From: Methylotuvimicrobium buryatense 5G
GTDB taxonomy: Bacteria > Pseudomonadota > Gammaproteobacteria > Methylococcales > Methylomonadaceae
Assembly (NCBI RefSeq): GCF_000341735.1
Contig: NZ_KB455575.1
Span: 673,131 to 737,130 of the forward strand
Direction: 5' to 3'
DNA length: 64,000 bases
In this document: positions 43,620 to 51,328 of the stretch, piece after piece
How positions within the stretch are numbered: position 1 is the first letter of the stretch
Layout of the letters: each line of letters opens with the position of its first letter
Program-made: the position numbers and the translations under genes
The notes under the pieces: model-generated
The model's database searches: none
Told to the model about the DNA's origin: nothing
Seen by the model: only the letters and a program-made list of their open reading frames with translations

Positions 43620-44917
43620 TGAAAAAATCCTGCAGCTTGTTGCGGGTTGAACGGAAAATAAGTGTGCAGATAAGAGGCTTGCAACGATCCCACGCGGAAA
43701 AACCTTTCGCCTTGGCTGCGGTTGCGTTGCGGAATCGATACGGTCGAGGCTTCCTTATCGGTTTCCAGAAGCGAATGATGAAAACTATGGCCGCGTATTT
43801 CTCCGTGCTCCAGCTGCAAACTGTGCATGCCCAGATTGACCAGCCGGTTCTGCATTGTCGCGCGACCCGGCAACAGGCCAACCATCGCGGCTGATTGCCC
43901 CTGTTTGTCGGTCAGCGTTTCCAAGAGGTATAAAAAACCGCCGCATTCGGCATAAATCGGTTTACCGGCGCGGTGATGATCATGCAAGGCTTGTTTCATC
44001 GCGCGATTATCGGCGAGGGCCATTAGATGCAGTTCCGGATATCCGCCCGGAAGATAAAGGCTATCGACCTCCGGCAATTCGGTGTCGGTCAACGGCGAGA
44101 AGAAACACAGCTCGGCGCCCATGGCCTGCAAGCAATCGAGGTTGGCTTGGTAGATGAACGAAAAGGCCGAATCGCGGGCGATGCCGATGCGCTTGCCGGC
44201 AAGAAGGCGCGGCGTCGGCGTCGTTGCAACCGGAGCAAAGGCAACCGGTTCGGGCAAGCGGCATGGCGCGGATTCGGTCAATAATTCGGCGGCTCGCGCC
44301 AGTCTTCGGTCCAAGTCGCCGATCTCGTCCGCTTGCAGTAAACCCAAATGCCGCGACGGCAAGGCGATATCCGCGTCTTTAGATAGGGCCGCCAGCAGGG
44401 GCATGTCTTCGGGCAGCGCTTCTTGCAGTAATCCGGCATGGCCTGGACTGCCGACCTTGTTGGCGATAACGCCGGAAAACCTTAGGTGTGGCCGGTAATG
44501 AGCCAAACCGTAGGCGACGGCGGCAAAGGTTTGCGCCATGCCTTGCGCGTCGATCACGGCGGCGACCGGTACCGACAACGCCTGTGCCAGATCGGCGCTG
44601 CTACTGTCACCGTCGTAGAGGCCCATTACGCCTTCGATCAGGATGACATCGGCCTCGGCGGCGGCGCGATAGAGCAAGTCTCGGCAATGCGCCTCGCCCA
44701 TCATCCACAAATCCAGCTGATAGACCGGCCGTCCCGAGGCATGAGCCAGAATCTGCGGATCGATGAAATCCGGGCCGGTTTTGAATACGCTGACCTTGCG
44801 GTTTTGACTTCGGTAATAGGCTGCCAGCGCGGCGGTAATGGTCGTCTTGCCTTGGCCGGAAGCGGGCGCGCTGATCAGCATGGCCGGACAATGGCGGACG
44901 GATGGGCTAGTGTTCAT
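43616..44917 (-). CDS. cobB: Cobyrinic acid a,c-diamide synthase
   Basis: 433 residues (CobB/CbiA family). N-terminal ATP-binding P-loop-like region LISAPASGQGKTTITAALAAYY, then IEGVMGLYDG. The C-terminal class I glutamine amidotransferase domain has LYLPGGYPELHL and the nucleophile Cys in PIYAECGGFLYL, with HSFHHS near the end for the catalytic His. It amidates the a and c side chains of cobyrinic acid. The name cbiA would fit equally because the other enzymes include CbiD/CbiG/CbiX. Confidence 0.95.
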   Translation of the reverse strand: MNTSPSVRHCPAMLISAPASGQGKTTITAALAAYYRSQNRKVSVFKTGPDFIDPQILAHASGRPVYQLDLWMMGEAHCRDLLYRAAAEADVILIEGVMGLYDGDSSSADLAQALSVPVAAVIDAQGMAQTFAAVAYGLAHYRPHLRFSGVIANKVGSPGHAGLLQEALPEDMPLLAALSKDADIALPSRHLGLLQADEIGDLDRRLARAAELLTESAPCRLPEPVAFAPVATTPTPRLLAGKRIGIARDSAFSFIYQANLDCLQAMGAELCFFSPLTDTELPEVDSLYLPGGYPELHLMALADNRAMKQALHDHHRAGKPIYAECGGFLYLLETLTDKQGQSAAMVGLLPGRATMQNRLVNLGMHSLQLEHGEIRGHSFHHSLLETDKEASTVSIPQRNRSQGERFFRVGSLQASYLHTYFPFNPQQAAGFFQ

Positions 44918-44919
44918 AA

Positions 44920-45567
44920 TCAGAGTTTGAGTTTGGTCATGCTGAATCCGGCTAAAGCGCCGAGGCTCAGCCAGAATAGGGCATTGCTAAAGGCGGACAT
45001 CACTACGAAGCGTTGTTGTAAGGCTTCGGGCGCCAAGGCTTGCGCTATTTCCGGATGCGGGGCCCCGATCAAATGCGGGGCAGCCGCTAACATGCCGCCG
45101 GCGATTTGTAGGCCATGGTTTTTGCTCAATAAGAGTCCGTATAAACCGGCCACGGTCGATGCCGCGGTGAACAGCCACCAGGCTTGCCGGCTGAGCAAAG
45201 CGGCGCTGTCGGTTCCGGGCAATTCCGGCGGTAGGCCCAATGAAGGCGCGGCGAAAAAAACCAAATACCCGGCCGAGCCCCACAATAAGCCGCGCCAATA
45301 GCCGCCTGTGCCGTGCCAATACATCGCCGCACTCAAGAGCAAGGCAAAGCCGAAGCCGCTCAGTCCGTTAAACAGCATCGTGAAGGCGAAGCGTTGCCAG
45401 CCGTTTTCCGGTTGCCATTCATGTTCGGAGCCGGTTGCGGGCGCTTCGAATTGTTCCGCGGCTAAAATCAGAGGTTGCGTCAGATAATACTGTAAGACGC
45501 TGAGCAGCAGGCCGGAAAGGATTCCGGCCGCCAATGCGGCGATCACCAGTTTACGAAAATCGGCCAC
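44920..45567 (-). CDS. cbtA: Predicted cobalt transporter subunit CbtA
   Basis: 215 residues with about five hydrophobic segments (for example LVIAALAAGILSGLLLSVLQYYL, FAFTMLFNGLSGFGFALLLSAAMYW, LLWGSAGYLVFFAAPSLGLP, WLFTAASTVAGLYGLLL, FSNALFWLSLGALAGFSM). PELPGTDSAALLSRQ and HLIGAPHPEIAQALAPEALQ are typical of the CbtA family, found under cobalamin riboswitches with cbtB. Predicted to import cobalt in the inner membrane. Confidence 0.9.
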   Translation of the reverse strand: MADFRKLVIAALAAGILSGLLLSVLQYYLTQPLILAAEQFEAPATGSEHEWQPENGWQRFAFTMLFNGLSGFGFALLLSAAMYWHGTGGYWRGLLWGSAGYLVFFAAPSLGLPPELPGTDSAALLSRQAWWLFTAASTVAGLYGLLLSKNHGLQIAGGMLAAAPHLIGAPHPEIAQALAPEALQQRFVVMSAFSNALFWLSLGALAGFSMTKLKL

Positions 45568-45569
45568 GC

Positions 45570-45746
45570 TTAATGACAGGGAAATGCGGCGCTATGGCGT
45601 CCGTCGTGTGCGGCATTATGAATGTAGTTGTTGGCGTCCTGCATGAAGCCGAGGCCTAGAATCACGGTCAAGCCCAATACGATGGCGCTCAAGCCCGGGA
45701 GAAATTTAGCGGAGTAAACGACGGAAGAGCCGGCGAGTGTTTTCAT
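45570..45746 (-). CDS. cbtB: Predicted cobalt transporter subunit CbtB
   Basis: 58 residues from ATG 45746. A single transmembrane helix (LPGLSAIVLGLTVILGLGFM) is followed by a short His-rich tail (NNYIHNAAHDGRHSAAFPCH), the CbtB pattern in which histidines likely bind cobalt. First gene of the cobalamin operon, directly downstream of the riboswitch; two bases separate its stop from cbtA. Confidence 0.92.
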   Translation of the reverse strand: MKTLAGSSVVYSAKFLPGLSAIVLGLTVILGLGFMQDANNYIHNAAHDGRHSAAFPCH

Positions 45747-45907
45747 GGTTGTTGTCCTTCCCAAGTCTGGTTGGCGAATGAATAGCGGGGAAGACAAACC
45801 TAAAAAAAACGATTTGACAGATTGCCCGCCGCAATACTGTTGATTTCTACTCTTTAAATTTAGAATCAGCGTTAAAAAACGAACGCATTGTCACTAATAA
45901 TTAATGA

Positions 45908-46030
45908 GTCAGTTTTAGGCCTGTCTCCGGGCTCGTGAAAAATCACTTACCGTTGCGGGGGCAGCGCCGGCTTTTAACCGGCTTCCAGTTTCACCCGCGC
46001 AGTGCGGGAACCGTAAAACAAGCTTGGGAT
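45908..46030 (-). promoter_or_regulatory. Cobalamin riboswitch
   Basis: On the minus strand, in order: GGTTCCCGCACTGCGCGGGTGAAAC, GGAAGCCGGTTAAAAGCCGGC, the B12-box-like core GCTGCCCCCGCAACGGTAAG, then CACGAGCCCGGAGACAGGCC. These are the conserved blocks of the adenosylcobalamin riboswitch in the expected order. It lies about 160 bases upstream of cbtB and should shut off the operon when cobalamin is plentiful. Exact ends are approximate. Confidence 0.93.
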
Positions 46031-46249
46031 TATAGGTTACCCATCAAAACCGTGCAAATGGAATGTAAGTATTCAGTCACCCTCTCTGAAAAAGAGGGGC
46101 TAGGGGAGATTTTATAAATAAATCCCCCTCAATCCTACTTTTCAAAGGGGGAGGCCAACAATCAATGCTGTTGACTTAAGAAAAATAAAGACATAATACC
46201 TTGTTTTTATTATAATAAGCACATGAAATCACTACAGAGAGACTCATTT
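46031..46249. other. Intergenic region between riboswitch and IS4 remnant
   Basis: Holds the promoter side of the cobalamin operon and a repeat with the motif CCCCTCAATCCTACTTTTCAAAGGGGGAGG facing CTCTGAAAAAGAGGGGCTAGGGG (46080-46155), a common dispersed palindrome. No gene seen. Confidence 0.55.
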
Positions 46250-47330
46250 ATGACCAGCACCGCAAACATGGCACAAACATCGCTTTGAAAATTCATGCCA
46301 ACTTTCGTCTTATCTTGAACAATTTCGCCGTTTAATTCCACACACGTTAGCCGATGATCAAAAGCAATCGGCTGAGCACTTTACCCGCACACGCAAACTC
46401 TCCTTACCCAACCTAATTACCTTGGTGTTATCACTGGTTACCAGTGATAAATCCGCTGGCGTGGACATTCATTCCGGTGAATTCTTCAAACAAGCGCGGC
46501 GAAGCGGTTGTTGGCCTGAGGCTGAAGCCGTGCATCGGAGTGCAGTGACGAAAGCCCGAAGTCGATTACCGTGGTCCGTCTTTACTGATCTATTAGCCGA
46601 TAGTGTGCAGTTAGCTTATTCGCTTTGGCCGGAGTCGCCGGAATATACGTGGCATGGCATGACGGCGGTGGCTTTTGACGGTTCCAAATATCACTTGCCG
46701 GCCTCGCCCGAGCTTCGCAAAGCCTTCGATCCCAACAGCGGCTTGACCTTTCCCGGCAAAGGCCACTATCCGCAATGTCTGGTCCCGACCGCATTCGATG
46801 TCTTTCGACGGTTACCGATCGCTCGCGCGATCAGTCCCTTAGCGGAAGGCGACGAGCGCGAGGATGTGAAAGAGCTGCTACCGCAGCTCCCCGATCGTCC
46901 TTTGGTCTTATTGTTTGACCGCGGTTATCCCAGCTATGACTTGCTTTACTACTTACGAGATACCTCGCCGGATTCGGCTTTCGTGTTCCGCTGTCCGGCC
47001 CAATCGACCTTTAAAGCGGTCGAGAACTTTGTCCAATCCGGGCGTTCAGAGGCCGTCATCTGGTTGGATACGGCCTCGCGGATTCGCCGGAAACGACCGG
47101 GCCCCAAAAGCATCAAGCTACGCGCGGTCCGTTTGGAAAGCCCGGACGGCACGCTGTCGGTCTTATTAACCAATCTTACCGGCAGCCGTCAGTATCCCGC
47201 CGAATCACTGGTTGAACTGTATTTCCGTCGCTGGCGAATTGAAGAACAATATCGTGATGAAAAATTGCACCTCGATATCGAAATGTTCCACAGTCACAGT
47301 GAAAACGGCATCAGACAAGAACTGTCCTGA
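46250..47330 (+). pseudogene. IS4-family transposase, truncated at both ends
   Basis: The open frame from about 46254 reads TWHKHRFENSCQLSSYLEQF...RTRKLSLPNLITLVLSLVTSDKSAGVD without an ATG in frame; the only ATG (46250) is one frame off, so the start is damaged. The DDE core is intact: AVAFDGSKYHLP (Asp 1), LLFDRGYPSYDLL (Asp 2) and YFRRWRIEEQYRDEKLHLDIE, the YREK signature with the catalytic Glu. The C terminus ends abruptly at the left end of the IS1595 element (47326). Confidence 0.85.
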
Positions 47331-48380
47331 TTAGCAAGATGCTTCAGCTAAAGCCCAAAAACCAGAATATTCTTGGCTAGAAGGCGCATACTGGCCACTT
47401 AATTAGCAAGGAGTCCAGCTCATGGCCATGAATAAAATCCAGTTTCAAGCAGGCCTGTCACTGCCTGCTTTTTTAGCGCAATTCGGCACCGAAGCGCAAT
47501 GTGAAGACAGTTTAGAACAGTCCCGCTGGTCCCAAGGCTTTCGCTGCCCCGACTGCGGTCATGCCGAACACTATGTGCTTAAATCAGGCGGACGCAAAAC
47601 CTTCCAATGCCGGTCCTGCCGGTTACAAACGTCGCTGATTGCGGGCACTTTATTCCAGAGCACTCACCTTAAATTGACGACCTGGTTTCTGGCGATCTAC
47701 TTGATCAGTCAGGCTAAGACCGGTTTGTCCGCCCTGGCTTTGAAACGGCAGTTGGGCGTCAGTTACCCTACCGCTTGGCTGATCCAACAGAAACTGATGC
47801 AAGCGATGGTCGAACGGGATGCCCGATACACCTTGGACGGCGAAGTTCAGGTGGACGATGCCTATCTCGGTGGCGAATTGGCTGGCGGTAAGGCCGGGCG
47901 CGGCTCTGAGAATAAGGTGCCCTTTGTCGCGGCGCTCTCGCTCAGCCCCGAGGGACAGCCGAGGTTTATCAAAATGGCGCCGATTCCGGGTTTTACCCGT
48001 AAAGCCATTGCCAATTGGGCACAAGGCGATCTCAGCCCCGGTTGTGTCGTGCGGTCCGACGGCTTGGCCTGTTTTGCCGGCGTGACCGATGCCGATTGTC
48101 AACACCAGGTAACCGTCGCCGGTAGTCGGAAACCCAAAGACCTGCCTGAGTTCTGCTGGATCAATACGGTACTGGGCAATCTCAAAACCAGTCTAGGTGG
48201 CGCCTACCATGCTTTCGATTTCGCAAAATACGGCACCCGTTACTTAGGTGCGTTCGCGTACCGCTTTAACCGGCGCTTCCGACTCGATACCATTACTACG
48301 CGCCTTATCGTGGCTGCGGCTACGACTGGACCCCGCTCGGATTATTGGCTACGGCAAGCTGAAGCATCTTGCTAATCAGG
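47326..48380 (+). mobile_element. IS1595-family insertion sequence
   Basis: Perfect 24-bp terminal inverted repeats: CCTGATTAGCAAGATGCTTC at the left and its complement ending at 48380. About 1055 bp with one transposase gene. The 8 bp outside each end differ (AGAACTGT, ACGTTTTA), so the target duplication is lost; a rearrangement probably removed what lay between the IS4 remnant and the NRPS gene. Confidence 0.93.
47422..48375 (+). CDS. IS1595-family transposase
   Basis: 317 residues with AGGAG upstream. N-terminal zinc ribbon (FRCPDCGHAEHYVLKSGGRKTFQCRSC) binds the element ends, followed by a helix-turn-helix-like region and an ISXO2-type DDE/DDN catalytic domain: VQVDDAYLGGELAGGKAGRGSENKVPF, VVRSDGLACFAG and CWINTVLGNLKTSLGGAYHAF. 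It looks intact and could also act on the miniature relative at 32790. Its last codons lie inside the right terminal repeat. Confidence 0.93.
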   Translation: MAMNKIQFQAGLSLPAFLAQFGTEAQCEDSLEQSRWSQGFRCPDCGHAEHYVLKSGGRKTFQCRSCRLQTSLIAGTLFQSTHLKLTTWFLAIYLISQAKTGLSALALKRQLGVSYPTAWLIQQKLMQAMVERDARYTLDGEVQVDDAYLGGELAGGKAGRGSENKVPFVAALSLSPEGQPRFIKMAPIPGFTRKAIANWAQGDLSPGCVVRSDGLACFAGVTDADCQHQVTVAGSRKPKDLPEFCWINTVLGNLKTSLGGAYHAFDFAKYGTRYLGAFAYRFNRRFRLDTITTRLIVAAATTGPRSDYWLRQAEASC

Positions 48381-48405
48381 ACGTTTTATGCCTTAAGTTG
48401 GCGTC

Positions 48406-48861
48406 TATGGCATTGCCCCCTCCCGCAACGCCTCAATCCCGTTATCCTACGCCCAGCAACGCCTGTGGTTTCTGGACCAGCTGGAGCCGGACAACCCCTT
48501 CTACAACATCCCGGTAGCCCTGCGCCTGACCGGCCGCCTGGATCTTGCCGCACTGACGCAAAGCTTCGCGGCCATCGTCAATCGGCACGAAATCCTGCGA
48601 ACCGTGTTCGAGACCGGCTCGGACGGCGTGGCGGTGCAAACCGTCCGCCCAAATCTGGCGGTAGAAATGGAGCACATCGACCTGACCGGCTTAGAGCCCG
48701 GCCAAGATGCCGCTTGGCAAGCGCTATGCCGGCAAGAAGCCGCCAAGCCCTTCGACTTGCGTAACGGACCCTTGATCCGTGCCCGCTTATTGCGGCTGAG
48801 GGACAGTGCCGAACAGCAGGATGCGGTGCTGTTGTTGACCATGCACCACATCGTCCGCTGA
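48406..48861 (+). pseudogene. NRPS condensation domain, N-terminal half (cut at both sides)
   Basis: The frame reads SRNASIPLSYAQQRLWFLDQLEPDNPFYNIPVAL..., the C1 motif of a condensation domain, through NRHEILRTVFE (C2) to LLTMHHIV at 48855, the first half of the HHxxxDG catalytic motif. It then meets a stop in inserted sequence. No start codon or upstream module is present; the left flank is IS1595 plus a fragment of a family A element. The second half resumes at about 51055. Confidence 0.88.
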
Positions 48862-48871
48862 AAATCTTGGA

Positions 48872-50760
48872 GTGTGCCACAGGCACACAAACTGACGCTA
48901 TACGGAAATAGCGATCAGATGTGTATAAGCTCATTGGAAGATGATGGTAGGTCCATCAAAGTCTGTTGTCGGAAACCGGCTTTAAACCACCTCAAGCTGC
49001 TTGTATTAAGAGTGCAGGTAGTGAGCGTTGAGGAAAAGCTAATTCATAATTAGCAGGTAGGGTACAGAGAGACGAGTTAAACCGAACCTATGTTGACGCG
49101 TCGTTATTCAGAGACTCGACATCAAAACCTGGGGCGTCCAAGACTTCAGGGATGAGTCTGCAAGCGGATCCGAAGTCTGTGCAGATGGTGTCCGGCGTAT
49201 AGTGGGCGTGACTCTGTACCGGGCTTTCAATGGGAACTGTGGGAACCAGTCATCATGATGTTAAGGGAGAAATGCAAATCACTAAATTGATAAGTATGAG
49301 AGTACCGATGCGTGATACTGGGGCGGAGTTGCTCGTAGTAGTGTTGAAGCGTTTGTAATGAACGAGGAGCGAAGGGGCAACATCAGGCAGCCTTTATTGC
49401 TATCACAACTGTTGAAAGGCAGGAGGATGATATGAGCGAGGCAAAGCCATTTGTCATTTCGAAATGGCAAGTGATGCGTGCATTTGAATTGGTGAAAGCC
49501 AATGCGGGTGCTGCAGGTGTTGATAGGCAATCGTTGGCAGATTTTGAAAGAAATCTGAAAGACAATCTTTACAAGTTATGGAATCGGCTGTCGTCCGGCA
49601 GTTACTTCCCGCCGCCTGTCAAAGCGGTAGCCATACCGAAGAAAGCAGGTGGCGAACGGATTTTGGGTATACCCACCGTGAGTGATCGTATTGCTCAGAT
49701 GGTCGTCAAACTGGAATTTGAACCCCAGGTTGAGCCGCACTTTTTGCCTGACTCGTATGGCTACAGGCCGAATAAGTCAGCACTCGATGCGGTGGGTGTC
49801 ACGCGAGAACGTTGTTGGCGCTATGACTGGGTACTTGAGTTTGATATTAAGGGATTATTCGACAATATACCGCATGATCTATTGCTTAAAGCGGTCTATA
49901 AGCATACCGATACGGCTTGGGTGAGATTGTATATCGAGCGCTGGTTGACGGTGCCGATGCAGATGCCCAATGGGGAATTGAGTAGCCGGGGAAAAGGCAC
50001 GCCACAAGGTGGAGTTGTCAGTCCGGTGCTCAGTAATCTGTTTCTGCACTATGTCTTCGACAAATGGTTGCAAAAGCACTACTCGGATACACCCTGGTGT
50101 CGTTATGCCGATGATGGTCTGGTGCACTGCCGGAGTGAGGCAGAAGCCAAACACATGCTGGAAGCACTGAAGCAACGCTTTCAGTCCTGTGGGCTTGAAC
50201 TTCATCCGGTGAAAACCAAGATTGTTTACTGTAAAGATGGAAGTCGCAAAGGGCGCTATAAGCATACCTCCTTTGATTTTCTGGGGTATACGTTCAGACG
50301 GCGACTGTGTAGGAATCGCAAAAGAAACAGTGTGTTTGTAAACTTTACGCCGGCGGTGAGTAAAGCGGCGCTGAAGTCAATGCGAGGAAAGGTCAGAAAG
50401 TTACGAGTCAGAACGCGTACCGAGTTGAGCTTAGGGCAAATAGCACAATGGTTGAATCCCATCATTAGGGGATGGATAGGCTATTATGGTTGTTATACCC
50501 GATCTGCGTTATATGGTATGTGTCGTCACGTCAACATGACTCTGGTGAGGTGGGTAAGACGAAAGTTCAAGCCGCTACGCCAGCATAAAATAAAGGCAAT
50601 GCTGTTTCTGGAGAAGATTGCAGATCAACATCCAAACTTGTTTGCCCATTGGCGGGCGGGAATGATAGGTGCGTTTGCCTGATGGGAGCGGTATGAATCG
50701 AGAGGTTCACGTACCGTTCTGCGAGAGTCTGTGGGGGAAGTGCCTGCGGTCTACTCAACA
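48872..50760 (+). mobile_element. Group II intron
   Basis: The 5' end fits the GUGYG consensus (GTGTGCC at 48872). Long non-coding RNA domains follow (48872-49431), then the reverse transcriptase gene, then a domain V hairpin (GAGCGGTATGAATCGAGAGG ... CGTACCGTTC, 50686-50725) and a domain VI-like stem ending near CTACTCAAC. The exact 3' splice site is uncertain by several bases. The ORF lies in domain IV, as usual. Confidence 0.85.
49432..50682 (+). CDS. ltrA: Group II intron reverse transcriptase/maturase
   Basis: 416 residues from ATG 49432 with GGAGGA upstream. RT blocks are clear: IPKKAGGERILGIPTVSDRIAQMVV, DSYGYRPNKSALDAV, VLEFDIKGLFDNIPHDLLL, TPQGGVVSPVLSNLFLHY and the active site CRYADDGLVHC. 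Maturase domain X follows (LGQIAQWLNPIIRGWIGYYGCYTRSAL). There is no HNH endonuclease domain, so retrohoming probably uses replication forks. Appears intact. Confidence 0.95.
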   Translation: MSEAKPFVISKWQVMRAFELVKANAGAAGVDRQSLADFERNLKDNLYKLWNRLSSGSYFPPPVKAVAIPKKAGGERILGIPTVSDRIAQMVVKLEFEPQVEPHFLPDSYGYRPNKSALDAVGVTRERCWRYDWVLEFDIKGLFDNIPHDLLLKAVYKHTDTAWVRLYIERWLTVPMQMPNGELSSRGKGTPQGGVVSPVLSNLFLHYVFDKWLQKHYSDTPWCRYADDGLVHCRSEAEAKHMLEALKQRFQSCGLELHPVKTKIVYCKDGSRKGRYKHTSFDFLGYTFRRRLCRNRKRNSVFVNFTPAVSKAALKSMRGKVRKLRVRTRTELSLGQIAQWLNPIIRGWIGYYGCYTRSALYGMCRHVNMTLVRWVRRKFKPLRQHKIKAMLFLEKIADQHPNLFAHWRAGMIGAFA

Positions 50761-51045
50761 ACGGAGCGTTAGCGAAGTGAAGATTTTTAGTCCCCGATAG
50801 CCGTAGCGCCGGGTGTTTTGCCGGAGTCTGCGCGAATAGCGCAGGCGGAGGCAAAATACAAGGCATCGCGACACGGCGTAAAGCCATTTGTGGGAGTGCT
50901 ACGGAACCGCATCGAGTATACGATGATGTGGCGTAGTGGCACGGACGCAGGGCGAATCGGGGCCGCCGAAGGCAATAATCGCCAAGTCATTTTTCGCTGC
51001 TGAAATCGGACGGACCCCATTTCAGCTTTCGCGAAAAATCTTGGC
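50761..51045. other. Inserted sequence of unknown origin between intron and NRPS
   Basis: About 285 bases that belong neither to the intron core nor to the condensation domain. The right end has a hairpin (GCTGAAAT/ATTTCAGC inside TTTTCGC/GCGAAAA, 50994-51040). A similar AAAATCTTGG occurs on both borders (48861-48870 and 51036-51045), hinting at an older insertion into which the intron later moved. No gene recognised. Confidence 0.5.
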
Positions 51046-51046
51046 G

Positions 51047-51328
51047 CGCTTGTCCGACGGCTGGTCGGCGGAACTCCTGGTCAAGGAATTCAGCGCGCTG
51101 TACCGGGCGTTCACGCAAGGTCTCGCCGCGCCACTGGCGGAATTGCCGATTCAATACGCCGATTTTGCCTGCTGGCAGCGCCAATGGTTGAGCGGCGCGG
51201 TACTGGAGCGCCAGTTACATTACTGGCGGCAACAACTGGACGGCGCGCCGCTGGTGCTGGACCTGCCGACCGACCGACCGGCCGCGACCGGCGGTGACCA
51301 CCTACCGTGGCGCCAGTCTGGCTTTTGA
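51047..51328 (+). pseudogene. NRPS condensation domain, middle part
   Basis: LSDGWSAELLVKEFSALYRAFTQGLAAPLAELPIQYADFACWQRQWLSG...LHYWRQQLDGAPLVLDLPTDRPAATG continues the condensation domain directly after the HHIV half (SDGW completes HHxxxDG). The frame then closes because the run GGCGGTGACC at about 51286-51295 has one base too many for the reading frame that resumes as VTTYRGASLAFELP. Confidence 0.88.

Noticed and set aside
49282..49565. Small minus-strand frames in the intron
   Set aside because: They overlap the group II intron RNA domains and the maturase start; no sign of coding.
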